Assembly: GCA_020630555.1 (NCBI GenBank)
Contig: JAHDBE010000006.1
Coordinates: 1-36,432 of the forward strand
Direction: 5' to 3'
Source: Saprospiraceae bacterium
GTDB lineage: Bacteria > Bacteroidota > Bacteroidia > Chitinophagales > Saprospiraceae
DNA: 36,432 nt
Shown: positions 1 to 8,978 of the stretch, piece by piece
Position numbering within the stretch: position 1 is the stretch's first letter
Layout of the letters: each line of letters starts with the position of its first letter
Position numbers and translations under genes: made by a program
Notes under the pieces: generated by a model
The model's input: only the letters and a program-made list of their open reading frames with translations
What the model was told of the DNA's origin: nothing
Databases searched by the model: none

Positions 1-1553
1 TGAAACAATATTGTTCCTTCTATGACTTCCCCTGTAACCCAGTCGACCATCGTAAATGTGTACAAATATTTTTCTAATCCACCTCCTAAATCAAATACAT
101 TTTGTTCATACGCAAATGCTATTGTATCCAGTGATGAAAGGGTGTTCCAGGGACTGTTTATGAAGTCAAAAAAGATATGCGGTTCTACAAAAGCATCACA
201 AGCCTCCAGCACTCCAAGGTCAACATCACCAGTAAAGGAGGCGTTTACTCCAGAAGATATCAAAGAATTAGTAACATCTACACCAAAAACAGTTACATCC
301 AATCCACAATTTTGGAATGTTGCGTCAAATTCATTGTTATCATCTGTTGCTATGACCGCCTCTTCTCCATTTGAAAATTCGACCAGAACATAAGATGATT
401 CTATTTCTAAACCTTGACAATTATCCACCGAACCTGAAACGGATAATGTTCCTGAAGTAAAAGTTAAATTCTGAGTTGAAATGACATGATCTGAAGAAAA
501 TGGACCAATTGGTTGATTCCAAATTTGCTCATCGCAAAAATCATAGGCCTTTACAATTAGAGCCTGTCCAGCAGGTACTTTTCCGGTAAAAAATCCATAT
601 TCATTTGTATAAGCTATTCTGCTTGTTCCAGTGGCTACGAGTTCCACTTCTACTAGGATATTTTCCACTGGACTTCCGTCAATGGTAATGGATCCGGACA
701 ATGTTATCAGCGGATAAGGGTAATCACAATTCCAAAAAGAAAAATGTTCGACTGCTCCGATATATTCTCCATTAACGAGTGTGGCTTCCCCTTCTTCAAT
801 CCACAATCCATTTTCTTCATCGAAATACCATAAAGGAATAGAAGCTGGAGCGCTGTTTTCCAAACTTGATGGAACATCTATACTAAGTACGGCTTGATGA
901 CCATCTTTTATATTTAATTCTTGTCCGTTATCTCCAATTAATTCAACCGAGACCATGCCGTAAGATTCTAAAGTCATTAACTCATTGCTTGTGTTTACAC
1001 CGACTAAGTCACCAGGCATTTGATTAAAAGTGGCCTCTTTAGTTGGGTCTAACCAATTCATAGCCACACTAACATTTCCCGTGTATTCTTGTGTAGTTCC
1101 ATCAACAATAAATCCATTCGATGGTAATTCTAATTTTACACCTTGAATATTCACTACTCCGCCAGCATTAGCAGAGACCGACCCTACAATCTGTTTTTCT
1201 AATAATTCAATTTTTACATAACTGGTCTGATTAAGTTCCGGATAGAATCTTCTTGAACCAATAAAATAACCTTCTTTTTCGACGGTGATGTAGGTCCCAT
1301 CTTGAAATAAGTTTGTGTTTGAAAAACTAAAAACTCCATTCTCATCTGTTTGAGTGACTTGGTCTCTAAATCGGACAGTTGCATTTTCAATGGCGTCTCC
1401 TTGAGTGTCTATTACAGATCCTAAAACTGAACTGTTTACGACGATTTTTGGAGGTTCGATTTCTGGAGTCGTATTAATTATTTGGTCTGAATCCTCTCGG
1501 CAAGCAGCCAAAAGAAAAATAAGGGTACATAGGTAGAGTATATTTTTCATCAT
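1..1553 (-). CDS. Lipoprotein with carboxypeptidase-regulatory-like domains, C-terminus cut by window edge
   Basis: I translated this by hand; it is absent from the ORF track because its stop lies outside the window. Reading is open for 517 codons from ATG at 1553 to the left edge. The N-terminus (MMKNILYLCTLIFLLAAC) is a lipoprotein signal with an LAAC lipobox. Residues about 40-100 (VLGSVIDTQGDAIENATV, then a TDENGVFSF turn) look like a carboxypeptidase-regulatory-like beta sandwich. A middle segment (MNWLDPTKEATFNQMPGDL ... SYGMVSVEL ... IPLWYFDEENGLW ... EHFSFWNCD) is a conserved type in Bacteroidota surface proteins and reminds me of animal FAM171/CILP ectodomains; that resemblance is inference. 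A second regulatory-like sandwich follows (SGSITIDGSPVENILVEVEL). The exact role is unknown, probably an envelope-anchored adhesive or structural protein. The gene is divergent from the helicase at 1707. Confidence 0.8.
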   Translation of the reverse strand, partial: MMKNILYLCTLIFLLAACREDSDQIINTTPEIEPPKIVVNSSVLGSVIDTQGDAIENATVRFRDQVTQTDENGVFSFSNTNLFQDGTYITVEKEGYFIGSRRFYPELNQTSYVKIELLEKQIVGSVSANAGGVVNIQGVKLELPSNGFIVDGTTQEYTGNVSVAMNWLDPTKEATFNQMPGDLVGVNTSNELMTLESYGMVSVELIGDNGQELNIKDGHQAVLSIDVPSSLENSAPASIPLWYFDEENGLWIEEGEATLVNGEYIGAVEHFSFWNCDYPYPLITLSGSITIDGSPVENILVEVELVATGTSRIAYTNEYGFFTGKVPAGQALIVKAYDFCDEQIWNQPIGPFSSDHVISTQNLTFTSGTLSVSGSVDNCQGLEIESSYVLVEFSNGEEAVIATDDNNEFDATFQNCGLDVTVFGVDVTNSLISSGVNASFTGDVDLGVLEACDAFVEPHIFFDFINSPWNTLSSLDTIAFAYEQNVFDLGGGLEKYLYTFTMVDWVTGEVIEGTILF

Positions 1554-1694
1554 GTATTTTTTAAATCTAGCAATTATGCGATCGCTATAAGATGAATATG
1601 TTGAGATTTAAATTCGTTGCATGAGAATTAAAAATTAATGTATTCTTTTAAAATTAACTGAAAACAGCTGTTCTCCGTCAATCAGTATAAAGCG

Positions 1695-1702
1695 TAAATT
1701 TG
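1695..1702 (+). promoter_or_regulatory. Candidate -7 box for the DEAD-box helicase
   Basis: TAAATTTG is an exact match to the Bacteroidota -7 consensus TAnnTTTG. It lies only 5 nt before the helicase ATG, so transcription from it would be nearly leaderless. No good TTG -33 element is present; a TTC lies 21 nt upstream. It may be chance. Confidence 0.3.
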
Positions 1703-1706
1703 TAAT

Positions 1707-3038
1707 ATGAGTTTTGAAGACATGGAATTAGGAAATGCTTTGAGTCAAGCATTGAAGGATTTGGAGATTGACACACCGACGCCAATCCAAATGGCGTCCT
1801 ATAAAGTGATCAGATCTGGAAAAGATGTTGTAGGAGTAGCACAAACTGGAACGGGTAAAACTTTTGCTTATTTACTTCCGATCTTAAGGCAGCTAAAATA
1901 TTCCAAAGAGCGCGTACCACAAGTACTCATTCTGGCTCCCACAAGAGAGTTGGTCATTCAGATATCAAAAGAAGTTGAAAAACTCAGTAAATATTTATCG
2001 CTAAGGAGTCATGCGATTTATGGTGGGATTAATATCAAAACACAAGCTAAGGAGCTTCAAGAGGGAATGGATATTTTAGTCTCGACGCCAAGGCGTCTTT
2101 TTGATCTTGTTATGATGCAGGCAATTAAACTCAAACAGATAAAACAACTGGTAATTGATGAGGTAGATGAAATGATGAATTTAGGATTTAAAACTCAGTT
2201 GGAAAGCATACTAGATTTATTGCCAAAAAAGAGACAAAACATATTGTATTCTGCCACACTATCCCCTGAAATTGATCGAATTATTACCGACTTTTTTGAT
2301 TATCCTGAGAAAATAGAAATTGTACCTCATGGTACACCTCTCGAGTTAATAGAGCAGAACGCCTATTGGATACCTAATTTTTATTCTAAAATTAATTTGC
2401 TTAACCATTTATTGGATTCGGACTTTTCTATGGAGAAGATTTTGGTTTTCGGGCGATCCAAAAGGATAGTAGATTTAATACATGAAAACATTGACGGAAG
2501 TCACAAAGAAAAAACTGAAGTTATACATTCGAACAAATCTCAAAACCGTCGGATGAATGCAGTTAAAGGTTTTGAAAACGGAGAAATTTCCATTTTGATA
2601 GCGACAGATATTATTGCTAGAGGTATTGACATTACGGATGTGACTCATGTGATCAATTTCGATCTGCCGGAAGAACCTGTTTTTTATATACACAGAATAG
2701 GTCGAACTGGTCGAGCTGACAAACCTGGTAAAGCTATTAGCTTTATAAATGAAGAGGAACAAGACATGCAGATGCGTATCGAGCATCTCATGAAAAAGAG
2801 GATTACATTGACGGAAGTCCCTAAAGAAGTAGAAATTTCAAAAAGACTTTTAGAAGAAGAAAAAATACAATTAGCAGGTGATAAACCCTATTTACCCGAG
2901 GTCGATTTAAAACAGTCTAAAGGAGCTTTTCACGAAAAATTGGACAAAAACAAAAAAGTAAATCTTGGAGGTTCTTATCGAAGAAAACTCAAAGAGAAAT
3001 ACAAAAAACCAATTAAACGCAGTGGCAAAAAACGTTAA
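1707..3038 (+). CDS. DEAD-box family ATP-dependent RNA helicase (DEVD variant)
   Basis: An ATP-dependent RNA helicase likely to remodel RNA structure in the cytoplasm (ribosome assembly, mRNA decay or cold adaptation). All core motifs are visible in order: Q motif TPTPIQ, motif I AQTGTGKT, PTREL, a TPxR motif reading TPRR, motif II reading DEVD, motif III SAT, IARGIDI (V) and HRIGRTGR (VI). Two RecA lobes span about residues 1-370, and a lysine-rich C-terminal tail of about 70 residues probably binds RNA. Motif II is DEVD where DEAD is usual, and TPRR replaces the usual TPGR; the Walker B acidic pair is kept, so activity is expected. The ATG start MSFEDMEL is typical of the family. Its stop shares the TTAA palindrome with the stop of the convergent gene. 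Confidence 0.93.
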   Translation: MSFEDMELGNALSQALKDLEIDTPTPIQMASYKVIRSGKDVVGVAQTGTGKTFAYLLPILRQLKYSKERVPQVLILAPTRELVIQISKEVEKLSKYLSLRSHAIYGGINIKTQAKELQEGMDILVSTPRRLFDLVMMQAIKLKQIKQLVIDEVDEMMNLGFKTQLESILDLLPKKRQNILYSATLSPEIDRIITDFFDYPEKIEIVPHGTPLELIEQNAYWIPNFYSKINLLNHLLDSDFSMEKILVFGRSKRIVDLIHENIDGSHKEKTEVIHSNKSQNRRMNAVKGFENGEISILIATDIIARGIDITDVTHVINFDLPEEPVFYIHRIGRTGRADKPGKAISFINEEEQDMQMRIEHLMKKRITLTEVPKEVEISKRLLEEEKIQLAGDKPYLPEVDLKQSKGAFHEKLDKNKKVNLGGSYRRKLKEKYKKPIKRSGKKR

Positions 3039-5260
3039 TGATGGTGATGATGATGTGTGTTATTGTTCGTTTTAGAAAATTCGATCTTTTTTAATCCTAA
3101 ATTTTCTATCTCATCCACTCCTTCCTTAATTTTCAAAAATCCGTTGACTGGAAGATTTTCCCATTCTTGAATTTTTCTTTCGGCGTTTGGCCATTGCACA
3201 ACCAGTTTATCGATTGATTTTGCGTTAGACAATCCTAATTCGAGGCGTAAGCTATTGGATCCAAAGCTACCGCCGGTAGAAACTGTTCGATAAATGGATC
3301 TATCTGAAATACCGTCATTAAAGTCAACACGAACTTTTGCTCCGATTGCGGCTCTATTTGAAGTGGTGCCTTCTAAAATAAGAGTTATAAAATTTTTATT
3401 GAATCCTGGATTTTCGAAAAGTGCATTTTGAAATCTGTCTCCTGAAAATGATCCTCCCATATTAGCAAAGACATCTTGATCGCCATCGTTATCTAAATCT
3501 GCAAAAGCAATTGCATGCCCTTTTTGGATATGCGCAAAACCACCTGAGATAGATATCTCTTCAAAGCTTCCTTTTCCAGTATTTAAAAACATTCTATTCG
3601 GAACGATCGCTCTAAAATCAGGAGCGCCAGTTCCGAGATAAAAATCGACATATCCATCTTGATTTAAATCGCCGTAGTTACAACCCATTGTATGAGCTGG
3701 TAAGTTCAAATTTAATTTAGCAGAAACGTCGGTAAATTTCATATTTCCTTCATTTCTAAAAACTCTTAATTCGTCCGAATCATAACTTACGTTGTTGTAA
3801 AATTTGGCGATTTCACCACCTTGTGCTTTAAAGGCGTGCGTATCAAAAGAGGAGACGAATAGGTCCTGTTTACCGTCGTTGTCATAATCAAAAAACCAAC
3901 ACGGAAAACTCATGGTAGGTTCAGATGTCTTCGTTATGGACGTGACGTCTTTGAAAGACATGTTACTTCCTTGTGTAGTATTAAGGAATAATTTGTTAGG
4001 TTGATCCAGAAATGATATGTAGAGCTCTGGGAAACCATCATCATTCACATCTTCTGAAGCTACCCCTTTGGTATGACCAGAAACATCTAAGCCTAAAGAA
4101 GGAGCTATGTCTCGAAACATACCGTTTTCATTGATATAAAGTTGACACGGGAATACTTCCTTTCCTCTTACGGTTTCATTACCCATAAAAAAGTCTAAAT
4201 CCCCATCCAAATCAAAATCGGCCCAGGTACCTGCTTGTCCAGGGGCTTGATGGTATAAACCTACCTTTATGGTGACATCTTCGAATTTGGCATCCCCTTG
4301 ATTCTCTAATAAGGAATTAGGTAAAATCCCTAAGTTCTTGGAGGCTTTCCAAGCGCCTCTATAAACGAAAATATCCATCAATCCGTCGTTATTATAATCC
4401 AGGTGGGTCATATTAAGACCGCCTGTAAGACCATCTAGACCGGCTTCTGTTGTTTTCTCAACAAACTGGCCTTTGGTATCGTTTATGAAAATTCTCATTT
4501 GGTCTTTCATTCCCCAGGAGGACGTAACAATATCCAAATATCCATCATTATTAAAATCTTCTAAAATGGTCCCACCTGCTAATTCGATTTTATCTAAGCC
4601 CAGGTTTCCTGCTACATTCTCGAATTTGGGAAATCGGATGCTCTCTTTATCTAAAACATTGATAAAATGCTCTTTTGGCACACCTGAGGGATAAGTACCA
4701 AGGGTCATATGACAGATATTTAATAACCACTTATTTTGATAATCATCCGGAAACATGTATAGCAAATCAGTTAATACATTAATGGCTTTTTGGGACCATT
4801 GTTTGTCTTTATGAATCGCATTTTCGGCGATGGGAATAATACAAGATTCTGCTACATGATTCAATTGACAATTTACTTGTTCGCCTTGTCTAATATAAGC
4901 AGTGGCTAAGAGTTCAAAAACAGATTTATTGTTTTCATTCACACTTAGGTTTAATTGATTAAATACTTTTTCAAAATTACTTATTGCTTCAGAAGTATAG
5001 CCCGCAGCCATGAGTTCGTAGGCAAAATTTATGATTAGATTCGCATCATTTGGATTAGCGGCTAATTTTTGTCTTTGAAGTTCCACGCGCTCTCCAAATT
5101 CATAAGGATGTTTTGAAAAATCTGTTGATAGATAAATTGAATCTATTTTCTCTATCATACTACTGGTGCCTGAGGGCACCGCAAATTCATTTGTAGAATC
5201 TGAGGAGTTATTACAAGAACCTAAAAAGAGAATAATAAAAAATAATGCTGATCTCATCAT
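3035..5260 (-). CDS. FG-GAP/VCBS repeat and ASPIC/UnbV domain lipoprotein with natural His6 C-terminus
   Basis: A secreted lipoprotein of about 741 aa. The track start at 5281 is TTG; ATG at 5260 (MMRSALFFIILFLGSC) begins a clean lipoprotein signal, so I use it. Residues about 40-150 look like TPR helices (ANLIINFAYELMAAGYTSEA). About seven FG-GAP/VCBS-type calcium-loop repeats follow, with cores such as DFNNDGYLDI, DYNNDGLMDI, DFDLDGDLDF and DLDNDGDQDV, predicting a beta-propeller. The C-terminal 80-100 residues (STGGSFGSNSL, LGLSNAKSIDKLVVQWPNA) are an ASPIC/UnbV domain. This combination is common in Bacteroidota surface proteins of unknown binding partner. The protein ends THHHHHH. It is convergent with the helicase, overlapping 4 bp, and divergent from the cupin gene. 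Confidence 0.9.
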   Translation of the reverse strand: MMRSALFFIILFLGSCNNSSDSTNEFAVPSGTSSMIEKIDSIYLSTDFSKHPYEFGERVELQRQKLAANPNDANLIINFAYELMAAGYTSEAISNFEKVFNQLNLSVNENNKSVFELLATAYIRQGEQVNCQLNHVAESCIIPIAENAIHKDKQWSQKAINVLTDLLYMFPDDYQNKWLLNICHMTLGTYPSGVPKEHFINVLDKESIRFPKFENVAGNLGLDKIELAGGTILEDFNNDGYLDIVTSSWGMKDQMRIFINDTKGQFVEKTTEAGLDGLTGGLNMTHLDYNNDGLMDIFVYRGAWKASKNLGILPNSLLENQGDAKFEDVTIKVGLYHQAPGQAGTWADFDLDGDLDFFMGNETVRGKEVFPCQLYINENGMFRDIAPSLGLDVSGHTKGVASEDVNDDGFPELYISFLDQPNKLFLNTTQGSNMSFKDVTSITKTSEPTMSFPCWFFDYDNDGKQDLFVSSFDTHAFKAQGGEIAKFYNNVSYDSDELRVFRNEGNMKFTDVSAKLNLNLPAHTMGCNYGDLNQDGYVDFYLGTGAPDFRAIVPNRMFLNTGKGSFEEISISGGFAHIQKGHAIAFADLDNDGDQDVFANMGGSFSGDRFQNALFENPGFNKNFITLILEGTTSNRAAIGAKVRVDFNDGISDRSIYRTVSTGGSFGSNSLRLELGLSNAKSIDKLVVQWPNAERKIQEWENLPVNGFLKIKEGVDEIENLGLKKIEFSKTNNNTHHHHHH

Positions 5261-5321
5261 TGGAAATATATGAGATAACAAGGTATAAACTTATTCCTAA
5301 ATTAGATTCTCAATTAGTAAT

Positions 5322-5651
5322 ATGCATCATCGATTTAAAGATATACTTGACCAATTAATGAGTTCAGATGCTTCTTTTATTGATGTATTTAAAACCGGAG
5401 CTATTCACATCGAACTATACGTTCCTGGTGAAAAGGACAATCAAAAACCTCATGATAGGGATGAGATTTACATTATTAAAAATGGCATTGGACATTTTTA
5501 CAATGATGGCGAAACTATAAAGTTTAATTCTGGAGATGTCATTTTTGTGGAGGCATGGAAAGAACACTACTTTTTTGATTATTCAAATGACTTTCAAACA
5601 TGGGTAATTTTCTTTGGTCCTATTATCAAGGTACCGGATCAAAATAGATAA
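5322..5651 (+). CDS. Small cupin-domain protein
   Basis: A 109-residue protein that is almost entirely one cupin barrel. Cupin motif 1 is PHDRDEIYIIKNGIGHF and motif 2 is GDVIFVEAWKEHYF, supplying the likely metal ligands: His and Glu in motif 1 and His in motif 2. The usual first-motif HxH is reduced to HxxxE spacing, so metal binding is likely but not certain. There is no signal peptide, so it is cytoplasmic. Small stand-alone cupins of this kind have varied roles (sugar or small-molecule binding, isomerase, dioxygenase); I cannot assign a substrate. It starts 61 bp from the divergent ASPIC gene and lies 87 bp before the histidine kinase on the same strand. Confidence 0.8.
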   Translation: MHHRFKDILDQLMSSDASFIDVFKTGAIHIELYVPGEKDNQKPHDRDEIYIIKNGIGHFYNDGETIKFNSGDVIFVEAWKEHYFFDYSNDFQTWVIFFGPIIKVPDQNR

Positions 5652-5738
5652 CTTCTCTATGTAGTGCCCATAAGTTCAAATCGCCGCTTTTATATTATTA
5701 AATAGTATAATTTGTATCTTTCAGTATAGCTTACTGTT

Positions 5739-8700
5739 ATGCTAAAAACTGATGACATACTGAAACAAATGTCAAATGAAGAGTTACTAGACTTACTTGA
5801 CGACTCCACCAAGGCAAGTAAAGGATCTTTTGAATTTAAAGACATTAGAGCTGAGTTATCGAGACGATTGGAAACCAATCAATCCGAAAGGCATTATCAA
5901 GATCGACTAAATCGATGGTCAGTTTTATTCGATACGGCCCGAGATATTTTTTTTGAAACAGATGATAAGGGAATAATTACTTATCTCAATCACGGTGCTG
6001 AACAGATTTTACCATTCAAGCACTCTGAAATGATAAATGTTCATTTTTCAGAATTCCTTGGTAATGTCCCTGAAGAAAGTAAGGCAAAACTAACACGGCT
6101 TCCTTTTGATATTGGGGGTATGTTTAATATGACCTTTTATTCGAGAAGTAGGGAGAGAGGTAAACGATGGTATGATTTAAGACTTCTTAAGCATGAAGAT
6201 GATGACGGAAATATAACAGGAACAACAGGGAGGCTTTTAGACATTACACATATCATTGAAACGCAAGAAGAAAACACGATTTTAAAGGAGCGATATGAGA
6301 AAATATTCAATGAGTCCCCTACTGGAATTTTTAAAATTGTTAACGGCAAGATAGCAGACGTTAATCCGCACATGTGTAAGATGATCGGTTATTCCAAATC
6401 TACTATCATGACTAAAAACCCTTTGGATTTTATACATCCAGATGACCTCTCCAGTTTAATCGATCAAATATCTAGTGTAAATCCCAAGGATCCGGAAGAA
6501 AGAAAATTGACTCATAAGGTGGAGTCTCGATTTCTGACTAAAACCAAAAAAGTATGTCATGCTGAAGGATATTTTGCCATTGATTATGATCCTAAAATTG
6601 ATGGGTATAGCTATTTATTTACAGTGCTTGACGTTTCAGAAAATGTAAAATTTAATGAGGAACTCAGGCGTCGTGAAGCCACATTACAAGCTGTCATTGA
6701 AAGCACCCCAGACAACATTCTCGTATTTAATCGATCAAGTGAATTAATACTATGGGACGCCACCTCGGAGGAAGCCTTTTCAAGAAACTTTAATCACACA
6801 TTAAAGTATGGGGAAAAGCTTTTTCAAGTCATGAAATACAAAGATGCGGAGAAATATCAAGAAAATTTACATCGTGCTCTTAGTGGCGAAATATCTTCAT
6901 TTCAGTTTGTAACAGATGAAAATCTTGGATTAGACATTAGGCATTCTATAGTACGTATGCGACCTGTACAAAACAATAAAGGCGAAATTATTGGCGCCGT
7001 AACCGTGGCTCATGAGATAACAGAATTAAAAAGAAAAGAAATAGAACTAGAGCAAAATCGCGCTATGCTAGAAGCCATTATAAACTCCTCTCCAGATGGC
7101 ATTTATGCGACAGATTTAAAATATACATTACAAGCAATCAACCAACCGGCCAAGAATGATTTCGCTAAAATATATAAGGTGAATCTAAAAACTGGAGACA
7201 ATCTCAAGGAAAAAATTGATCCTAGTAAATTTGAGTTATGGGAAAAAAAGTATTTCCATAGAATGTTCAATGGTGAGTCATTTACTGTGGAAGCAAAATT
7301 TGAGGTGGATGGAAAGTCCTTATATATTGAAAACAACTATGTCCCAGTAAAAAACAGTGAGGGCTTAATTATTGGGGCTCTAGAGCTTTCGCGAAATATA
7401 ACAGAGCGTAAAGAATACCAAGAAAAATTAGAAGAGCAAGAAAAGCAATATCGATATATTTTCGAAAATTCTAATGATGCCATTATTTATGCGGATATGG
7501 ATCAAGAATTGATCATTGATGCAAATATGAGTGCCATAGAAATGTATGGCTGCAGTACACTTGAAGAGCTAGAGCAGATGGAAGGCTTCGAACGCGCTCC
7601 TGAATTTCAGCTAAATGGGGAAAGAAGTGAAGATTTTTTTGAAAAAATCACCAAAGAGGTATTGGATAAAGGAAAATTGAAGTACACTTTTATTGGTCAA
7701 AATTTACTTGGGGACACTTTCATCGGCGAGGGCATATCCATACATGATAAATCTAGTGGCAATAATCGAATACTATACTTCACAAAAGACATCACGGATA
7801 GTTACTTAGCTCAAACGGAATTAGAAAAACGACAAGGCATTTATGAAGCCTTAATTTCTAACTCTTTCGAAGGCATTGATATTCTAAGTTTCGAAGATTT
7901 TTCAGATGTCAATAATGTCACGTTAGTTGTAAGAAATGAGGCCATGGCGCACATGCTAGGTACCATGACAGAAACATTGACTTCAAAAGAAGCCATGCGC
8001 GATATATCTTCTCCAATTCAAAGTGGAGGAGTACGTTACGACGAGAAATACGATGAAATTCAAAGTACTCTGGAATCTGAAAATCAAGTAGGTTTTGATT
8101 GGATATTTAATATTGACGGAAGTCAAATATATATTGAGGGGCAAGTCCAAGTAATAAAAATAGAGGAACAGTTTTTCTTAATTCGAATTTTCAGGGATGT
8201 CACTGAGAGACAAAAAAATCAATTGCTTATTGAGCAGCAATTTGAAGATTTAAACATTTCAAATAAAGAACTTAAAAAGTACATCGACTCTAACCTTCAG
8301 CTCGAGAATTTTGCGTACATCGCTTCGCATGACCTTAAAGCTCCTCTCCGAACAGTAGGTAGTTTTGCGGATTTATTAGCGGGTAGCACGGCATCTAAAT
8401 TGACTGAAAAAGAAGCGAAATTCTTAAAGATCATTCAAGATAGTTCGAGAAACATGCAAGACTTGATCGAAGATTTATTGCGATTCTCACGTGTCAACAC
8501 TCAAAAAATTAATCTCCAAAACATTGACGTAAGTCAAATAATTAAAGAACTAGTTTTAGAGAATCAGGATGTTTACGAATCCATCAAAGCCGAGATTATT
8601 GTTGACAAATTACCTAAATCACTTGTAGCCGATAAAACAAAACTCCGCCAGATTTTTCAAAATCTAATGGGCAATGCTTTAAAATATAGAAGCCAAGAAA

Positions 8701-8978
8701 GGAAGCTTAAAATCATCATTTCGTGTAATGAAACGGTGGCATTTTACGAATTCTCTGTAAGAGATAATGGGATAGGTATTGAGCCGGAATATTACGATAA
8801 GATATTTTTGCTTTTTCAAAAACTACATAGTGCTGATATTTATGAAGGGTCTGGAATAGGATTAGCCATCTGTAAAAAAGCCATTGAACAACATGAAGGG
8901 CGTATCTGGTTAGATTCTACATATGGTGAAGGAACGACATTTTACTTTACGATTCCGAAAAATTTAAAGGCTCATTAA
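5739..8978 (+). CDS. Soluble multi-PAS sensor histidine kinase
   Basis: A 1079-residue sensor kinase with no signal peptide or membrane segment, so it probably senses a cytoplasmic cue. I see six PAS-like modules starting near residues 50, 184, 310, 440, 569 and 697 (for example YEKIFNESPTGIFKI and YRYIFENSNDAIIYA), linked by short helices. The HisKA box is FAYIASHDLKAPLRTVGSF with phospho-acceptor His864. The HATPase domain has an N box (NLMGNALKYRS, near 975), G1 DNGIGI (near 1008) and G2 GSGIGLAI (near 1037). The H box resembles phytochrome-like kinases. The natural partner may be the response regulator encoded tail-to-tail at 8964-9941, overlapping by 15 bp. The ligands or cofactors of the PAS domains cannot be read from the sequence. 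Confidence 0.95.
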   Translation: MLKTDDILKQMSNEELLDLLDDSTKASKGSFEFKDIRAELSRRLETNQSERHYQDRLNRWSVLFDTARDIFFETDDKGIITYLNHGAEQILPFKHSEMINVHFSEFLGNVPEESKAKLTRLPFDIGGMFNMTFYSRSRERGKRWYDLRLLKHEDDDGNITGTTGRLLDITHIIETQEENTILKERYEKIFNESPTGIFKIVNGKIADVNPHMCKMIGYSKSTIMTKNPLDFIHPDDLSSLIDQISSVNPKDPEERKLTHKVESRFLTKTKKVCHAEGYFAIDYDPKIDGYSYLFTVLDVSENVKFNEELRRREATLQAVIESTPDNILVFNRSSELILWDATSEEAFSRNFNHTLKYGEKLFQVMKYKDAEKYQENLHRALSGEISSFQFVTDENLGLDIRHSIVRMRPVQNNKGEIIGAVTVAHEITELKRKEIELEQNRAMLEAIINSSPDGIYATDLKYTLQAINQPAKNDFAKIYKVNLKTGDNLKEKIDPSKFELWEKKYFHRMFNGESFTVEAKFEVDGKSLYIENNYVPVKNSEGLIIGALELSRNITERKEYQEKLEEQEKQYRYIFENSNDAIIYADMDQELIIDANMSAIEMYGCSTLEELEQMEGFERAPEFQLNGERSEDFFEKITKEVLDKGKLKYTFIGQNLLGDTFIGEGISIHDKSSGNNRILYFTKDITDSYLAQTELEKRQGIYEALISNSFEGIDILSFEDFSDVNNVTLVVRNEAMAHMLGTMTETLTSKEAMRDISSPIQSGGVRYDEKYDEIQSTLESENQVGFDWIFNIDGSQIYIEGQVQVIKIEEQFFLIRIFRDVTERQKNQLLIEQQFEDLNISNKELKKYIDSNLQLENFAYIASHDLKAPLRTVGSFADLLAGSTASKLTEKEAKFLKIIQDSSRNMQDLIEDLLRFSRVNTQKINLQNIDVSQIIKELVLENQDVYESIKAEIIVDKLPKSLVADKTKLRQIFQNLMGNALKYRSQERKLKIIISCNETVAFYEFSVRDNGIGIEPEYYDKIFLLFQKLHSADIYEGSGIGLAICKKAIEQHEGRIWLDSTYGEGTTFYFTIPKNLKAH

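Noticed and set aside
22-393. 123-codon plus-strand ORF at the left edge
   Set aside because: Antisense shadow of the open minus-strand lipoprotein frame that continues off the window.
1578-1585. GCGATCGC palindrome, the cyanobacterial HIP1 8-mer
   Set aside because: I noticed only this copy, in a clearly Bacteroidota context; chance palindrome.
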